From: an uncultured Collinsella sp.
GTDB lineage: Bacteria > Actinomycetota > Coriobacteriia > Coriobacteriales > Coriobacteriaceae
Assembly (NCBI GenBank): GCA_900549135.1
Contig: URNI01000019.1
Location: 1-22,901, forward strand
Length of the DNA stretch: 22,901 nt
Reading direction: 5' to 3'
The first letter of the stretch is position 1. Every line of letters begins with the position of its first letter. Shown here in pieces: positions 6,706 to 13,278 of this stretch. The notes under the pieces were generated by a model. That model saw nothing but the letters and a program-made list of their open reading frames with translations. It made no database searches and was not told the origin of the DNA. The translations under genes and the position numbers were made by a program.

Positions 6706-9333
6706 CTACTCGGCATCGGGAACCTCGTAGGTGGCCGCCGGCGTGTTATCGCACACGACGGTAAAGCCGCCGTCCTTGTCGACATCGACCGTCACCTGAT
6801 CGCCCTCGCGCACCGTGCCGTCGATGATGGCGGCGGCGATGGCGTCCACGACCTCGCGCTGGACCAGACGCTTGAGCGGACGGGCACCGAACACGGGGTC
6901 CAGGCCGCCCACGGCGAGCATCTGCTTGGCCGCCGGGGTGACGGCAAGCGTCATGCGCTCCTTGGCCAGACGCGCGCGGACGTCGGCAAGCTGGATGTCG
7001 ACGATCTTCTCGATCTGCGCCATGCCGAGCGGATGGAACACCACGATATCGTCGATACGGTTGAGGAACTCGGGGCGGAAGGTCTGAGCCATGGCGGCGT
7101 CGACCTGATGGCGCATCTCCTCCTCGTCCTTACCGGACAGATCGGCGATGGCTTTGGAGCCCACGTTGGACGTCATGATGATGATCGTGTTCTTGAAGGA
7201 CACTTGGCGACCCTGACCGTCGGTCAGGCGACCGTCGTCGAGCACCTGCAGCAGCACGTTAAAGACATCCGGATGGGCCTTCTCCATCTCGTCGAGCAAG
7301 ATCACGGAGTAGGGACGACGGCGCACGGCCTCGGTGAGCTGGCCGCCCTCGTCGTAACCCACGTATCCCGGGGGCGCACCGATCAGACGCTGGACGCTGA
7401 ACTTCTCCATGTACTCGGACATGTCGATACGCACGAGCGCGCGCTCGTCGTCGAACAGGCACTCGGCAAGCGCCTTGGCGAGCTCGGTCTTGCCCACGCC
7501 GGTGGGGCCCAGGAAGAAGAAGCTGCCGATGGGCTTGTCCGGATCGGAAAGGCCCGCACGGCTGCGACGCACGGCCGCGGCCACGGCGGAGACGGCCTCG
7601 TCCTGGCCGATGACGCGCTTATGCAGCTCACCCTCCAAGCCCTTCAGCTTGTCGAGCTCGCCCTGCATCATCTTGGCCACGGGCACGCCGGTCCAGGCAC
7701 TCACGACCTCGGCGATCTCATCGGAGGTCACCTGCTCGTTGAGGCCCTCGCCGTCCTGCTGCTTTTGCGCCTCGAGCGCAGCCTCGGAATCCTGAATCTG
7801 CTGCTGCAGACCCGGAATCACGGAGTAGCGCAGCTCGGACGCACGGCCCAGGTCGCCGTTGCGCGTCGCGCGCTCCTCTTCGCTTCTGGCCTCGTCGAGC
7901 TGACCCTTAAGCTCCTGCACGTGGTCGATGGCGTTCTTCTGGTTGAGCCAGCCGGCCTTTTGCACGTTGAGCTTTTCTTGGACCTCGGCAATCTCCTGGC
8001 GCAGGGCCTCCAGACGCTCCTTGGAGGCGTCGTCGGTCTCCTTCATGAGCGCCTGCTCTTCGATTTGCAGCTGGGTGAGCTGACGCGTGGTGGCGTCAAT
8101 CTCGACCGGCATGCTGTCGAGCTCCATGCGCAGGCGGCTTGCGGCCTCGTCGACCAGGTCGATGGCCTTGTCGGGCAGGAAGCGGTCGGCAATATAGCGA
8201 TCGGATAGATCGGCGGCGGCCACGAGCGCGCTATCGGTGATGTGCACGCCGTGGAAGATCTCGTACTTCTCCTTGAGGCCACGCAGGATCGAGATGGTGT
8301 CCTCGACGGTAGGCTCGCTCACCATAACGGTCTGGAAACGACGGGCGAGCGCCGCGTCCTTCTCGATGTACTTGCGGTATTCGTCGAGCGTGGTCGCGCC
8401 GATCGCATGCAGATCGCCGCGGGCGAGCGCCGGCTTGAGGATGTTGCCGGCGTCCATGGAGCCCTCGGTGGCACCCGCGCCCACGATGGTGTGGAGCTCA
8501 TCGATGAACAGGATGACCTTGCCCTCGGATTTTTGCACTTCTTTGAGTACGGCCTTCAAGCGGTCCTCGAACTCGCCGCGGTACTTGGCGCCGGCGACCA
8601 GCGCGCTCATGTCGAGCTCGATAAGGTCGCGGTCGCGCAGGGTGCTCGGCACGTCGCCGGCCACGATACGCTGGGCGATGCCCTCGACGATAGCAGTTTT
8701 GCCGACGCCCGGCTCGCCGATGAGCACGGGGTTGTTCTTGGTGCGGCGGGACAGGACCTGGATGGTACGACGGATCTCGTCGGTACGGCCGATGACCGGG
8801 TCGAGCTTGCCGGCGCGGGCAAGGTCGCAGATATTGCGACCGTACTGCTCCAGCGCCTCAAACTGGGTCTTGTCCTCGGCAGACGTCACGCGGTCATCGC
8901 CGCGCAGCTCCTCGTAGACCTGCTCGATGCGCTCCTTGGTGACGCCGGCGTCGCGCAGTACACGACCGGCCTCGCCCTTGTCCTCGGCAAGCGCCATCAG
9001 CAAATGTTCAGTCACCACAAAGCTGTCGCCCATCTTGGTGGCCTTCTTCTCGGCCTTCTCGATGACGCGGACGAGCTCGTTGGAAAGACCCATCTGCTGA
9101 CCCTCGCCGGAAACCTTGGGCGCGTGGTCAATGGCATCCTGCGTGGAGCGTGCAAGCTGAGCCGGGTCGGCACCGATGCGCTCGATGATCACGGAGATAT
9201 TGCGCTCGCCGGCACCGAGCAGGGCGGACAGCAGGTGAATCGGCTCCACCGCGCCGGCCTGCGCGTCGGCAGCCGTGCTCATGGCGGTCTGCAGCGCCTC
9301 GCGCGACGTCATAGCTAGCTTATCGATTCTCAT
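6706..9333 (-). CDS. clpB: ClpB, ATP-dependent protein disaggregase
   Basis: This 875-residue Hsp100 protein has the full architecture. Two Clp N-terminal repeats occupy about 1-145. The first AAA+ domain has Walker A GEPGVGKT at 206-213 and Walker B VILFIDE at 273-279. The coiled-coil middle domain spans about 400-530, with long Glu/Gln/Lys heptads. The second AAA+ domain has GPTGVGKT at 609-616, GYVGYDEGG as the pore loop, and LLDEMEKAHPDV. The middle domain distinguishes ClpB from ClpA and ClpC. Length is normal for the family. With DnaK, GrpE and DnaJ, encoded 9 kb away here, it threads aggregated proteins through its pore for refolding. The start is set by GAGGTGA just upstream. It is monocistronic, with its own terminator and an operator at 9423-9449 identical in its arms to that of dnaK. 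Confidence 0.97.
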   Translation of the reverse strand: MRIDKLAMTSREALQTAMSTAADAQAGAVEPIHLLSALLGAGERNISVIIERIGADPAQLARSTQDAIDHAPKVSGEGQQMGLSNELVRVIEKAEKKATKMGDSFVVTEHLLMALAEDKGEAGRVLRDAGVTKERIEQVYEELRGDDRVTSAEDKTQFEALEQYGRNICDLARAGKLDPVIGRTDEIRRTIQVLSRRTKNNPVLIGEPGVGKTAIVEGIAQRIVAGDVPSTLRDRDLIELDMSALVAGAKYRGEFEDRLKAVLKEVQKSEGKVILFIDELHTIVGAGATEGSMDAGNILKPALARGDLHAIGATTLDEYRKYIEKDAALARRFQTVMVSEPTVEDTISILRGLKEKYEIFHGVHITDSALVAAADLSDRYIADRFLPDKAIDLVDEAASRLRMELDSMPVEIDATTRQLTQLQIEEQALMKETDDASKERLEALRQEIAEVQEKLNVQKAGWLNQKNAIDHVQELKGQLDEARSEEERATRNGDLGRASELRYSVIPGLQQQIQDSEAALEAQKQQDGEGLNEQVTSDEIAEVVSAWTGVPVAKMMQGELDKLKGLEGELHKRVIGQDEAVSAVAAAVRRSRAGLSDPDKPIGSFFFLGPTGVGKTELAKALAECLFDDERALVRIDMSEYMEKFSVQRLIGAPPGYVGYDEGGQLTEAVRRRPYSVILLDEMEKAHPDVFNVLLQVLDDGRLTDGQGRQVSFKNTIIIMTSNVGSKAIADLSGKDEEEMRHQVDAAMAQTFRPEFLNRIDDIVVFHPLGMAQIEKIVDIQLADVRARLAKERMTLAVTPAAKQMLAVGGLDPVFGARPLKRLVQREVVDAIAAAIIDGTVREGDQVTVDVDKDGGFTVVCDNTPAATYEVPDAE

Positions 9334-9422
9334 GGAATCACCTCTCTTGGGGCGGCCGCCCTACGGGGCGGCTTCACGTTGTTCGAGAAGTATTGTTGCC
9401 AGCTTTGTACGATCTTATACAT

Positions 9423-9449
9423 AAATCTAAGTCTCTATATATAAGATTT
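9423..9449 (-). promoter_or_regulatory. Heat-shock operator upstream of clpB (HspR/HAIR-like)
   Basis: AAATCTAAGT at 9423-9432 and TATAAGATTT at 9440-9449 are separated by 7 bases. The same two 10-mers with the same spacing occur upstream of dnaK at 20417-20443. Read toward clpB, the operator is followed after three bases by a -10-like TATAAG (9414-9419), so it would overlap the core promoter. HspR in Streptomyces recognises CTTGAGT-N7-ACTCAAG; this keeps the N7 spacing and AGT inner edge of one arm but differs otherwise. Assignment to the HspR encoded at 16008-16424 is inference. Confidence 0.75.
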
Positions 9450-9509
9450 TCTGAGTGATTGAAAGATAGGGAGCAGGTGCGCTCACCCGCTACGGCCTCG
9501 TCCCCTTAC

Positions 9510-9569
9510 TATCTCAATCCTGTAACATCTAGCGGCTGTTTATGGCTCTAGATGTTACAGATCGAGATA
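9510..9569. repeat. ATGTTACAGATCGAGA palindrome, unit A
   Basis: The left arm (9510-9532) and right arm (9548-9569) are complementary except for one extra base and one mismatch, so the transcript forms a stem of about 21 bp. This is the first of three related palindromes in the 448-base gap between clpB and the next gene. A near-perfect relative is at 11466-11520. Confidence 0.75.
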
Positions 9570-9590
9570 AAATGACCAGCGGCACCCGTT

Positions 9591-9649
9591 TATCTAAATC
9601 TGTAACATCTAGTCAGCAAATAGAGCTCTATCTGTTACAAATCGAGACG
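9591..9649. repeat. ATGTTACAGATCGAGA palindrome family, unit B
   Basis: This unit has the same outer arms (TCTAAATCTGTAACATCTAG at 9594-9613, and a diverged right arm ending ACAAATCGAGAC at 9637-9648) with several mismatches. Together with the right arm of unit A it forms a block of about 100 bp that reappears without gaps at 11503-11604. Confidence 0.65.
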
Positions 9650-9671
9650 AACAGAAGACACCTGAATCGAA

Positions 9672-9729
9672 AATCTCAATCTGTAACACCAAGCCCACTT
9701 TTAGCGGCCAAGATGTTACAGATCGAGAC
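9672..9729. repeat. ATGTTACAGATCGAGA palindrome family, unit C
   Basis: The left arm starts ATCTCAATCTGTAACA at 9672. The right arm is AGATGTTACAGATCGAGA, ending at 9728. The inner parts of the arms have diverged (ACCAAG versus CAAGAT). It ends ten bases before the next palindrome (9739-9773), so the two families are stacked. Confidence 0.65.
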
Positions 9730-9738
9730 AGACCGAAA

Positions 9739-9773
9739 ACCACCACAAAGGGGACAGGCACCTTTGTGGTGGT
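9739..9773. repeat. ACCACCACAAAGG palindrome, copy 1
   Basis: Perfect 13-base arms (ACCACCACAAAGG 9739-9751 and its complement 9761-9773) surround a 9-base loop, GGACAGGCA. On the minus strand the stem is followed by TTTCGG and lies 8 bases after the stop of the gene at 9782-10486, so it could terminate that gene. It is one of four copies between 9739 and 13102. Confidence 0.8.
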
Positions 9774-9781
9774 CGCGGTCT

Positions 9782-10486
9782 CTACTCCTTCGCCGAACCC
9801 GTACTTCCCGATTCGACGGTCCAGGGCATCTCATCCTCGAACAGCCATGTACGGGCAGACCCACTATCGCGTGCAGTCTGCGGGTCAGGCAAGCAGGTCT
9901 GTTTATAGGCATCTTGGATACACTGACCCATAAAATCGTTGAGCTCGGTCTGGTCGCCCTCCATGACATAGGCAACATCGCCGTCCATGATGTAGATGCC
10001 CGGACCCTCATTGCCCTCGTAGCCCGGATCGTACGAGACATCACATAACTTTGCGCCGTTTGCAGTGTCCAGCTCGATGGAAGAGTGGCATCCGCCAACC
10101 ATGTCGTTCGCTTTTGCCCGATAGGACGCATATCCGTACCAACGCTTAAATGTTTTGCCCTTGAGTAGCTCGGACGCCCTATCGATCAGGCTTGTATCCG
10201 TGGTATAGCGCATGGCCCCAAGCTGAATACACGGATAATTGCTAATACCCAGCACAGCCGGCTGCTCATCAAAATCAACCGTAATGGTCTCGGGCTTGTC
10301 GTCGCCGGTCAGAAGTTCGACAGATTGAGTCACAGGCTTGACCACCGGCTCCGTCACCGCAGCAGGTAGAAATGCCATACCGACAGCGCCCGCGCCAACC
10401 ACAGCGATCGCAAGCGCCAAGACAATCAATCCAATACGGGCAGAACGGCTCACGGCAAAACACCCCACAATGCAAACCCGCGCCAT
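9782..10486 (-). CDS. Exported or membrane-anchored protein, unknown function
   Basis: The protein is 234 residues from ATG. A membrane helix (RIGLIVLALAIAVVGAGAVGMAFL, about 17-40) follows a short basic stretch, so the remainder should lie outside the membrane. The outer domain has four cysteines (SNYPCIQ, GGCHSS, AKLCDV, GQCIQD), plus TCLPDP near the end, suggesting disulfides or metal binding. The ribosome site before the ATG is weak (AGGG). A GTG at 10453 (VSRSARIG), seven bases after GGGGTG, is a credible alternative and gives a cleaner signal anchor. The gene is divergent from another small anchored protein at 10688; the two may be functionally linked. I do not recognise the family. Confidence 0.7.
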   Translation of the reverse strand: MARVCIVGCFAVSRSARIGLIVLALAIAVVGAGAVGMAFLPAAVTEPVVKPVTQSVELLTGDDKPETITVDFDEQPAVLGISNYPCIQLGAMRYTTDTSLIDRASELLKGKTFKRWYGYASYRAKANDMVGGCHSSIELDTANGAKLCDVSYDPGYEGNEGPGIYIMDGDVAYVMEGDQTELNDFMGQCIQDAYKQTCLPDPQTARDSGSARTWLFEDEMPWTVESGSTGSAKE

Positions 10487-10542
10487 GTGCCCTAATGATA
10501 CCTCCAGCTAACACTATCACCAAAAGAAGCCGTCCACTCCCC

Positions 10543-10577
10543 ACCACCACAAAGGGGACAGGCACCTTTGTGGTGGT
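10543..10577. repeat. ACCACCACAAAGG palindrome, copy 2
   Basis: Perfect 13-base arms (10543-10555 and 10565-10577) flank the same loop, GGACAGGCA, as copy 1. On the plus strand TTTTCGAC follows. It sits in the divergent gap between the two small exported-protein genes, where it would be transcribed into at least one leader if promoters lie inside the arms. Confidence 0.8.
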
Positions 10578-10687
10578 TTTCGACGCTAACGGTCGACCAT
10601 CTCGCGCCATGAGATTAAACTTGAATTGTTCTCTGAACATATCCATTTCTGCCTATCCTCAACAGATCTTTGTCTCGAGGAGCGCAT

Positions 10688-11356
10688 ATGAAGCCGTCTC
10701 ATTCCACCGGTCGCAACGTCATCGCCATTCTCGCCATACCCATCGTGATGCTCTTCCTTATCGTCATCACGCCCTTTTCTTTTGGTATCGCCTCGCCCTT
10801 CGATCTTTGCGGGATGATCGACGCCGGCTCGCGTGCCACCTCGCTCTCCTTTGTCTGCCGTGGCGTGTTCTACGAATATGCAATTCCCACCGGAAGTTGG
10901 CAGTCCAAGTTACCGTTGCTCGGCAAGGTCGACGGATGCTCCCCCTATTTCTGCCTTGAACCTCAGGCGCTAAACTATCTAATCGACGACCAGCCACTCG
11001 ACTCCATCACCCTCGCCTACGACTACGCACCAAACACCGATGAGCGCCACATGAACCAAGTCCTCGACAAGATGCTTGGACAGTGCGGGCTCACCGAGGA
11101 GACCGGTCGAACCATCTATAGCAACCAGAAATTAAAGCGAACAGAACTCCGCCGTGTCGGAAAAATCAAAGGGCGAAACGGGGCTGCCTACTGGCAGGCC
11201 TGGGCGACACGCGACAAGGGCGAATTCGGACACAGCACCTATATGGTCACTGTCTACACCAAAGACGGAATTAAGGACAATGTTGACGATTTCGCGTCAT
11301 CCAAACTCGGCATCCCCAAAACAACCAAACCCGCCAGCCCGGATGAAATTCTGTAG
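10688..11356 (+). CDS. Exported or membrane-anchored protein, unknown function
   Basis: The protein is 222 residues from the ATG preceded by GAGGAG (10677-10682). The in-frame TTG at 10670 is less likely. A membrane helix lies at about 10-34 (NVIAILAIPIVMLFLIVITPFSF) after a short basic N-terminus, so most of the protein is expected outside. The outer part has four cysteines in its first third (FDLCGM, SFVCRG, GCSPYFC) and a later QCGL, plus a basic middle (KLKRTELRRVGKIKGRNGAAYW). It resembles the divergent neighbour in size, topology and cysteine use but not in obvious sequence. No family is recognised. It ends with a repeat cluster rather than a classic terminator. Confidence 0.75.
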   Translation: MKPSHSTGRNVIAILAIPIVMLFLIVITPFSFGIASPFDLCGMIDAGSRATSLSFVCRGVFYEYAIPTGSWQSKLPLLGKVDGCSPYFCLEPQALNYLIDDQPLDSITLAYDYAPNTDERHMNQVLDKMLGQCGLTEETGRTIYSNQKLKRTELRRVGKIKGRNGAAYWQAWATRDKGEFGHSTYMVTVYTKDGIKDNVDDFASSKLGIPKTTKPASPDEIL

Positions 11357-11409
11357 AGACGCTCATTAGAATGTCGTTCAACGAGCACGGCAACATCGAG
11401 CTCGCCCCC

Positions 11410-11444
11410 ACCACCACAAAGGGGACAGGAGCCTTTGTGATGAT
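11410..11444. repeat. ACCACCACAAAGG palindrome, copy 3 (decayed)
   Basis: The left arm ACCACCACAAAGG (11410-11422) is intact. The right arm (11432-11444) reads CCTTTGTGATGAT, with two changes that weaken the base of the stem. The loop is GGACAGGAG. Confidence 0.7.
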
Positions 11445-11465
11445 CTTCGGCCCCGGCGTTCACCA

Positions 11466-11520
11466 TCTCGATCTGTAACATCTAGCTGCCGTTTTGGACC
11501 TCAGATGTTACAGATCGAGA
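11466..11520. repeat. ATGTTACAGATCGAGA palindrome, unit A'
   Basis: Perfect 18-base arms: TCTCGATCTGTAACATCT (11466-11483) and its complement (11503-11520). This is the best-preserved member of the family in the window. Confidence 0.8.
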
Positions 11521-11538
11521 CGAAATGTTCAGCAGTTC

Positions 11539-11604
11539 CCGTTTATCTAAATCTGTAATAACTACTCGGCAAATAGGGGTCTACCTGTTACAGAACGAGA
11601 CAAA
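11539..11604. repeat. ATGTTACAGATCGAGA palindrome family, unit B'
   Basis: This is a diverged copy of unit B. From 11503 to 11604 the sequence aligns without gaps to 9550-9651 with about 17 differences by hand count (about 83 percent identity). The pair therefore flanks the two-gene segment 9782-11356 as a direct repeat. Confidence 0.7.
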
Positions 11605-11610
11605 CCGCGG

Positions 11611-11629
11611 ACCACCACAAAGGCGCCTG
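11611..11629. repeat. ACCACCACAAAGG palindrome, copy 4, left half (cut by IS)
   Basis: ACCACCACAAAGG at 11611-11623, then CGCCTG, is the left half of a repeat lying in the opposite orientation to copies 1-3. Its right half is at 13084-13102. The bases CCTG (11626-11629) are duplicated at 13084-13087. Confidence 0.75.
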
Positions 11630-11667
11630 TAAACTGCGCCCCGAAACTTGGACTGAATAAATAGCGA

Positions 11668-12573
11668 CTACGCCGCAAGGGCCCGGTTCCGGAACTCCTC
11701 CGGCGTCAGGCCCTTCAATCTTACCTGCCTGCGCCGCGTGTTCCAATGGGCTATGTACTCCTCCAGGTCGCGCTTGAAGTCCCCGAAGCTGCCCCACTCC
11801 CTGCCGCGGTAGAACTCGTCCTTCACGTGGCCGAAGAGCTGCTCGGTGGCGGCGTTGTCGATGCAGTTCCCCTTACGCGACATGCTCTGGGTGATGCCCG
11901 CCCCCTCCAGCCTGGAGGCGTAGGACTCGTGCTGGTACTGCCAGCCCATGTCCGAGTGCATGGTCGGCGCCGCCCCGCCGGGCAGAGCCTCGAGGAGCCG
12001 GTCGAGCATCCTGTGCTGCTGGGCGAGGTCCGGCGAGGTCGATATGTCGCTCGCCACGATCTCCTTCGTGCAGAAGTCGAGCACCGGGGCCCAGTAGGCC
12101 TTGGCGCCGGCCACCTTGAACTCGGTGACGTCGGTGCCGAGCTTCTGCCACGGCCCCTCGGCGCCGAAGTCCCTCGCGATGACGTTCTCGAACGTGCTCC
12201 CCACGAGCCCCCTGTAGGAGCTGTACCGGCGGCGGGAGCCCCGGCGGCGTATCCCGCACCGGATGCCCATCTCGCGCATCATCTTGAGCACGGTCTTGTC
12301 GGCCACGACCGCGCCCAGCTCGGCGCGCAGGCACATGGCTATCTGCCGGTGCCCGCAGCCGTTGGCGGTGCGCGAGAATATCTCGGCCGCGGCGTCGCGC
12401 AGCTCGGGCCTGGTCGGCCTCCGCGGGTGCGCCAGCGCGTAGTAGTAGGTCGACCTCCCGAGCCCCGAGCACTCCAGCAGGTGGCGCAGGGAGTGCCCCT
12501 CCGCGCGCAGCGCCCTCACCGCCTCGGCCGCCGCCCTGGTCAGAGCCCGTCCCGCTCGACCAGGGCGCGCAAT
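11668..12573 (-). CDS. IS3-family transposase OrfB, catalytic part (made by -1 frameshift)
   Basis: From the slip site this frame gives 301 residues. A helical IS3 segment (RSTYYYALAHPRRPTRPELRDAAAEIF ... GHRQIAMCL) is followed by a DDE integrase fold. The first Asp is in GTDVTEF, the second in HSDMGWQY, and the Glu in NAATEQLFGHVKDEF. The C-terminus (YIAHWNTRRRQVRLKGLTPEEFR) is typical of the family. The frame stays open upstream to 12729, but there is no clear ribosome site near the overlap, so production as an OrfAB fusion of about 456 residues is the likely route. No stop or frameshift interrupts the catalytic domain. Confidence 0.9.
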   Translation of the reverse strand: MARPGRAGRALTRAAAEAVRALRAEGHSLRHLLECSGLGRSTYYYALAHPRRPTRPELRDAAAEIFSRTANGCGHRQIAMCLRAELGAVVADKTVLKMMREMGIRCGIRRRGSRRRYSSYRGLVGSTFENVIARDFGAEGPWQKLGTDVTEFKVAGAKAYWAPVLDFCTKEIVASDISTSPDLAQQHRMLDRLLEALPGGAAPTMHSDMGWQYQHESYASRLEGAGITQSMSRKGNCIDNAATEQLFGHVKDEFYRGREWGSFGDFKRDLEEYIAHWNTRRRQVRLKGLTPEEFRNRALAA

Positions 12574-13037
12574 TTTTTTAGGTAGGCGACCTCGGCCTCG
12601 AGCCTGCGGCAGCGCTCCTCGAGCTCCTGCTCCCGGGTGCGGGCCCGGGGTTTCGACCTCGACCCCCTCGGCCTGCCCTTCGGGCGGGGCCGCAGCGCCT
12701 CGGCGCCGCCCTCGCGGTAGAGCCTGCACCAGCGCTCCAGCGGGGACTTCAACCTGATCCCGAACTCGGCCATGGCGTCGGCCTTCGCCATCCCGCCGTC
12801 AACCACGGCCGACGCCGCGGCGACCCTCTGCTCGAATGTGTACCTGGATTGTTTCCCGCCCATGGACAGCAGCGCCTCGCTTCCGAACGCCCGGTATACC
12901 CACTGCCATTCTCTCACGGTCTCGCGGGGGACGGACAGGGCCTCGGCCGCCGGCTTGCAGCCGACGCCGGCGTCGAAGAGCTCGACGGCCCGCCTCCTGG
13001 ACTCCAGGTCGTGCTTCACCCTGAGGTCTATACTCAT
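12540..13037 (-). CDS. IS3-family OrfA, helix-turn-helix DNA-binding protein
   Basis: This 165-residue protein starts at MSIDLRVKHDLE, preceded by GGGAGGT (13043-13049). It carries two helix-turn-helix-like segments: about 14-50 (RRRAVELFDAGVGCKPAAEALSVPRETVREW) and about 70-110 (FEQRVAAASAVVDGGMAKADAMAEFGIRLKSPLERW). A basic linker (RPRPKGRPRGSRSKPRART) and a leucine-zipper-like coil (REQELEERCRRLEAEVAYLKKLRALV) follow. In this family OrfA binds the IS ends, and alone it dampens transposition. The last 34 bases overlap orfB in another frame. The hairpin at 13044-13076 covers its ribosome site. Confidence 0.9.
   Translation of the reverse strand: MSIDLRVKHDLESRRRAVELFDAGVGCKPAAEALSVPRETVREWQWVYRAFGSEALLSMGGKQSRYTFEQRVAAASAVVDGGMAKADAMAEFGIRLKSPLERWCRLYREGGAEALRPRPKGRPRGSRSKPRARTREQELEERCRRLEAEVAYLKKLRALVERDGL
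12573..12579 (-). other. Programmed -1 frameshift site (A7) between orfA and orfB
   Basis: On the coding strand seven A residues are read as CTA AAA AAA in the OrfA frame. A -1 slip gives Lys-Lys-Ile-Ala-Arg and enters OrfB. This is the usual IS3 slippery heptamer. OrfA without slipping stops 11 codons later, at 12540. Confidence 0.85.
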
Positions 13038-13043
13038 GGAAAA

Positions 13044-13076
13044 CCTCCCATTTCCCGATGTCCAAGAAATGGGAGG
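13044..13076 (-). promoter_or_regulatory. Hairpin sequestering the transposase ribosome site
   Basis: On the transposase strand CCTCCCATTTC (13076-13066) pairs perfectly with GAAATGGGAGG (13054-13044), an 11-bp stem with an 11-base loop. The 3' arm contains the orfA ribosome site, six bases before ATG. A transcript entering from outside the element would fold and hide it. Confidence 0.7.
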
Positions 13077-13083
13077 CAGTTCA

Positions 13084-13102
13084 CCTGCCCCTTCGTGGTG
13101 GT
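13084..13102. repeat. ACCACCACAAAGG palindrome, copy 4, right half (cut by IS)
   Basis: CCTGCCCCTTCGTGGTGGT continues the repeat broken at 11629. CCTTCGTGGTGGT (13090-13102) pairs with 11611-11623, allowing one A-C mismatch. TTTCGAC follows, as in copy 2. Confidence 0.75.
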
Positions 13103-13108
13103 TTTCGA

Positions 13109-13140
13109 CAAAAAGAAGCCGCCCCATTAACAGAGGCGGC
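13109..13140 (-). terminator. Terminator downstream of the aconitase-family gene
   Basis: GCCGCC (13118-13123) pairs with GGCGGC (13135-13140). On the minus strand the stem is followed by TTCTTTTTGT. It lies 139 bases past the hydratase stop and just upstream of the IS, so it would also keep hydratase transcripts out of the transposase gene. Confidence 0.7.
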
Positions 13141-13195
13141 ATCAAGCAAGTCTATTTATTAGCGTCCCTCAAGACCCAACGAAAACGTCGCGGTA

Positions 13196-13267
13196 GCCCC
13201 GGCCACACCTTTCCCTCGGGCGACCCTCGCGAAGCGCGTGAGCACGAGGGAAAGGTGTGGCCGGGGC
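13196..13267. repeat. Perfect long palindrome with 23-bp arms
   Basis: The arms at 13196-13218 and 13245-13267 (core CCGGCCACACCTTTCCCTCG and its complement) are fully complementary over 23 bp with a 26-base interior that has partial self-pairing (CGCGAAGCG). No T run follows. It begins 11 bases after the hydratase stop and probably acts as a 3'-end stem or a dispersed repeat. This family differs from the other two in the window. Confidence 0.75.
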
Positions 13268-13278
13268 GTACAGCAGGG

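Larger units (their letters stand above)
11630..13083 (-). mobile_element. Complete IS3-family insertion sequence, about 1454 bp
   Basis: The ends are imperfect inverted repeats: TAAACTGC-N2-CCC-N4-CTTGGAC at the left and TGAACTGC-N2-CCC-N4-CTTGGAC at the right (17 of 24 matching). A 4-bp direct repeat CCTG (11626-11629 and 13084-13087) flanks it. It contains orfA and orfB in overlapping frames with a run of seven A at the overlap, the standard IS3 arrangement. Length and two-frame transposase fit the IS150-like part of the family (subgroup by inference). Both frames are intact and the ends are present, so it may be active. The target was the loop of an ACCACCACAAAGG palindrome. Confidence 0.9.

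Noticed and set aside
7033..9318. Long plus-strand frames opposite clpB
   Set aside because: They are antisense to the AAA+ domains of ClpB and have only repetitive Leu/Val/His/Gly composition.
9510..9773. Possible CRISPR array
   Set aside because: The units are palindromes of variable sequence and decay, the intervening sequences are parts of the same hairpins, and there are no cas genes.
9782..11356. Toxin-antitoxin pair
   Set aside because: The two genes are divergent, both encode signal-anchored proteins of more than 220 residues, and neither has a DNA-binding antitoxin domain.
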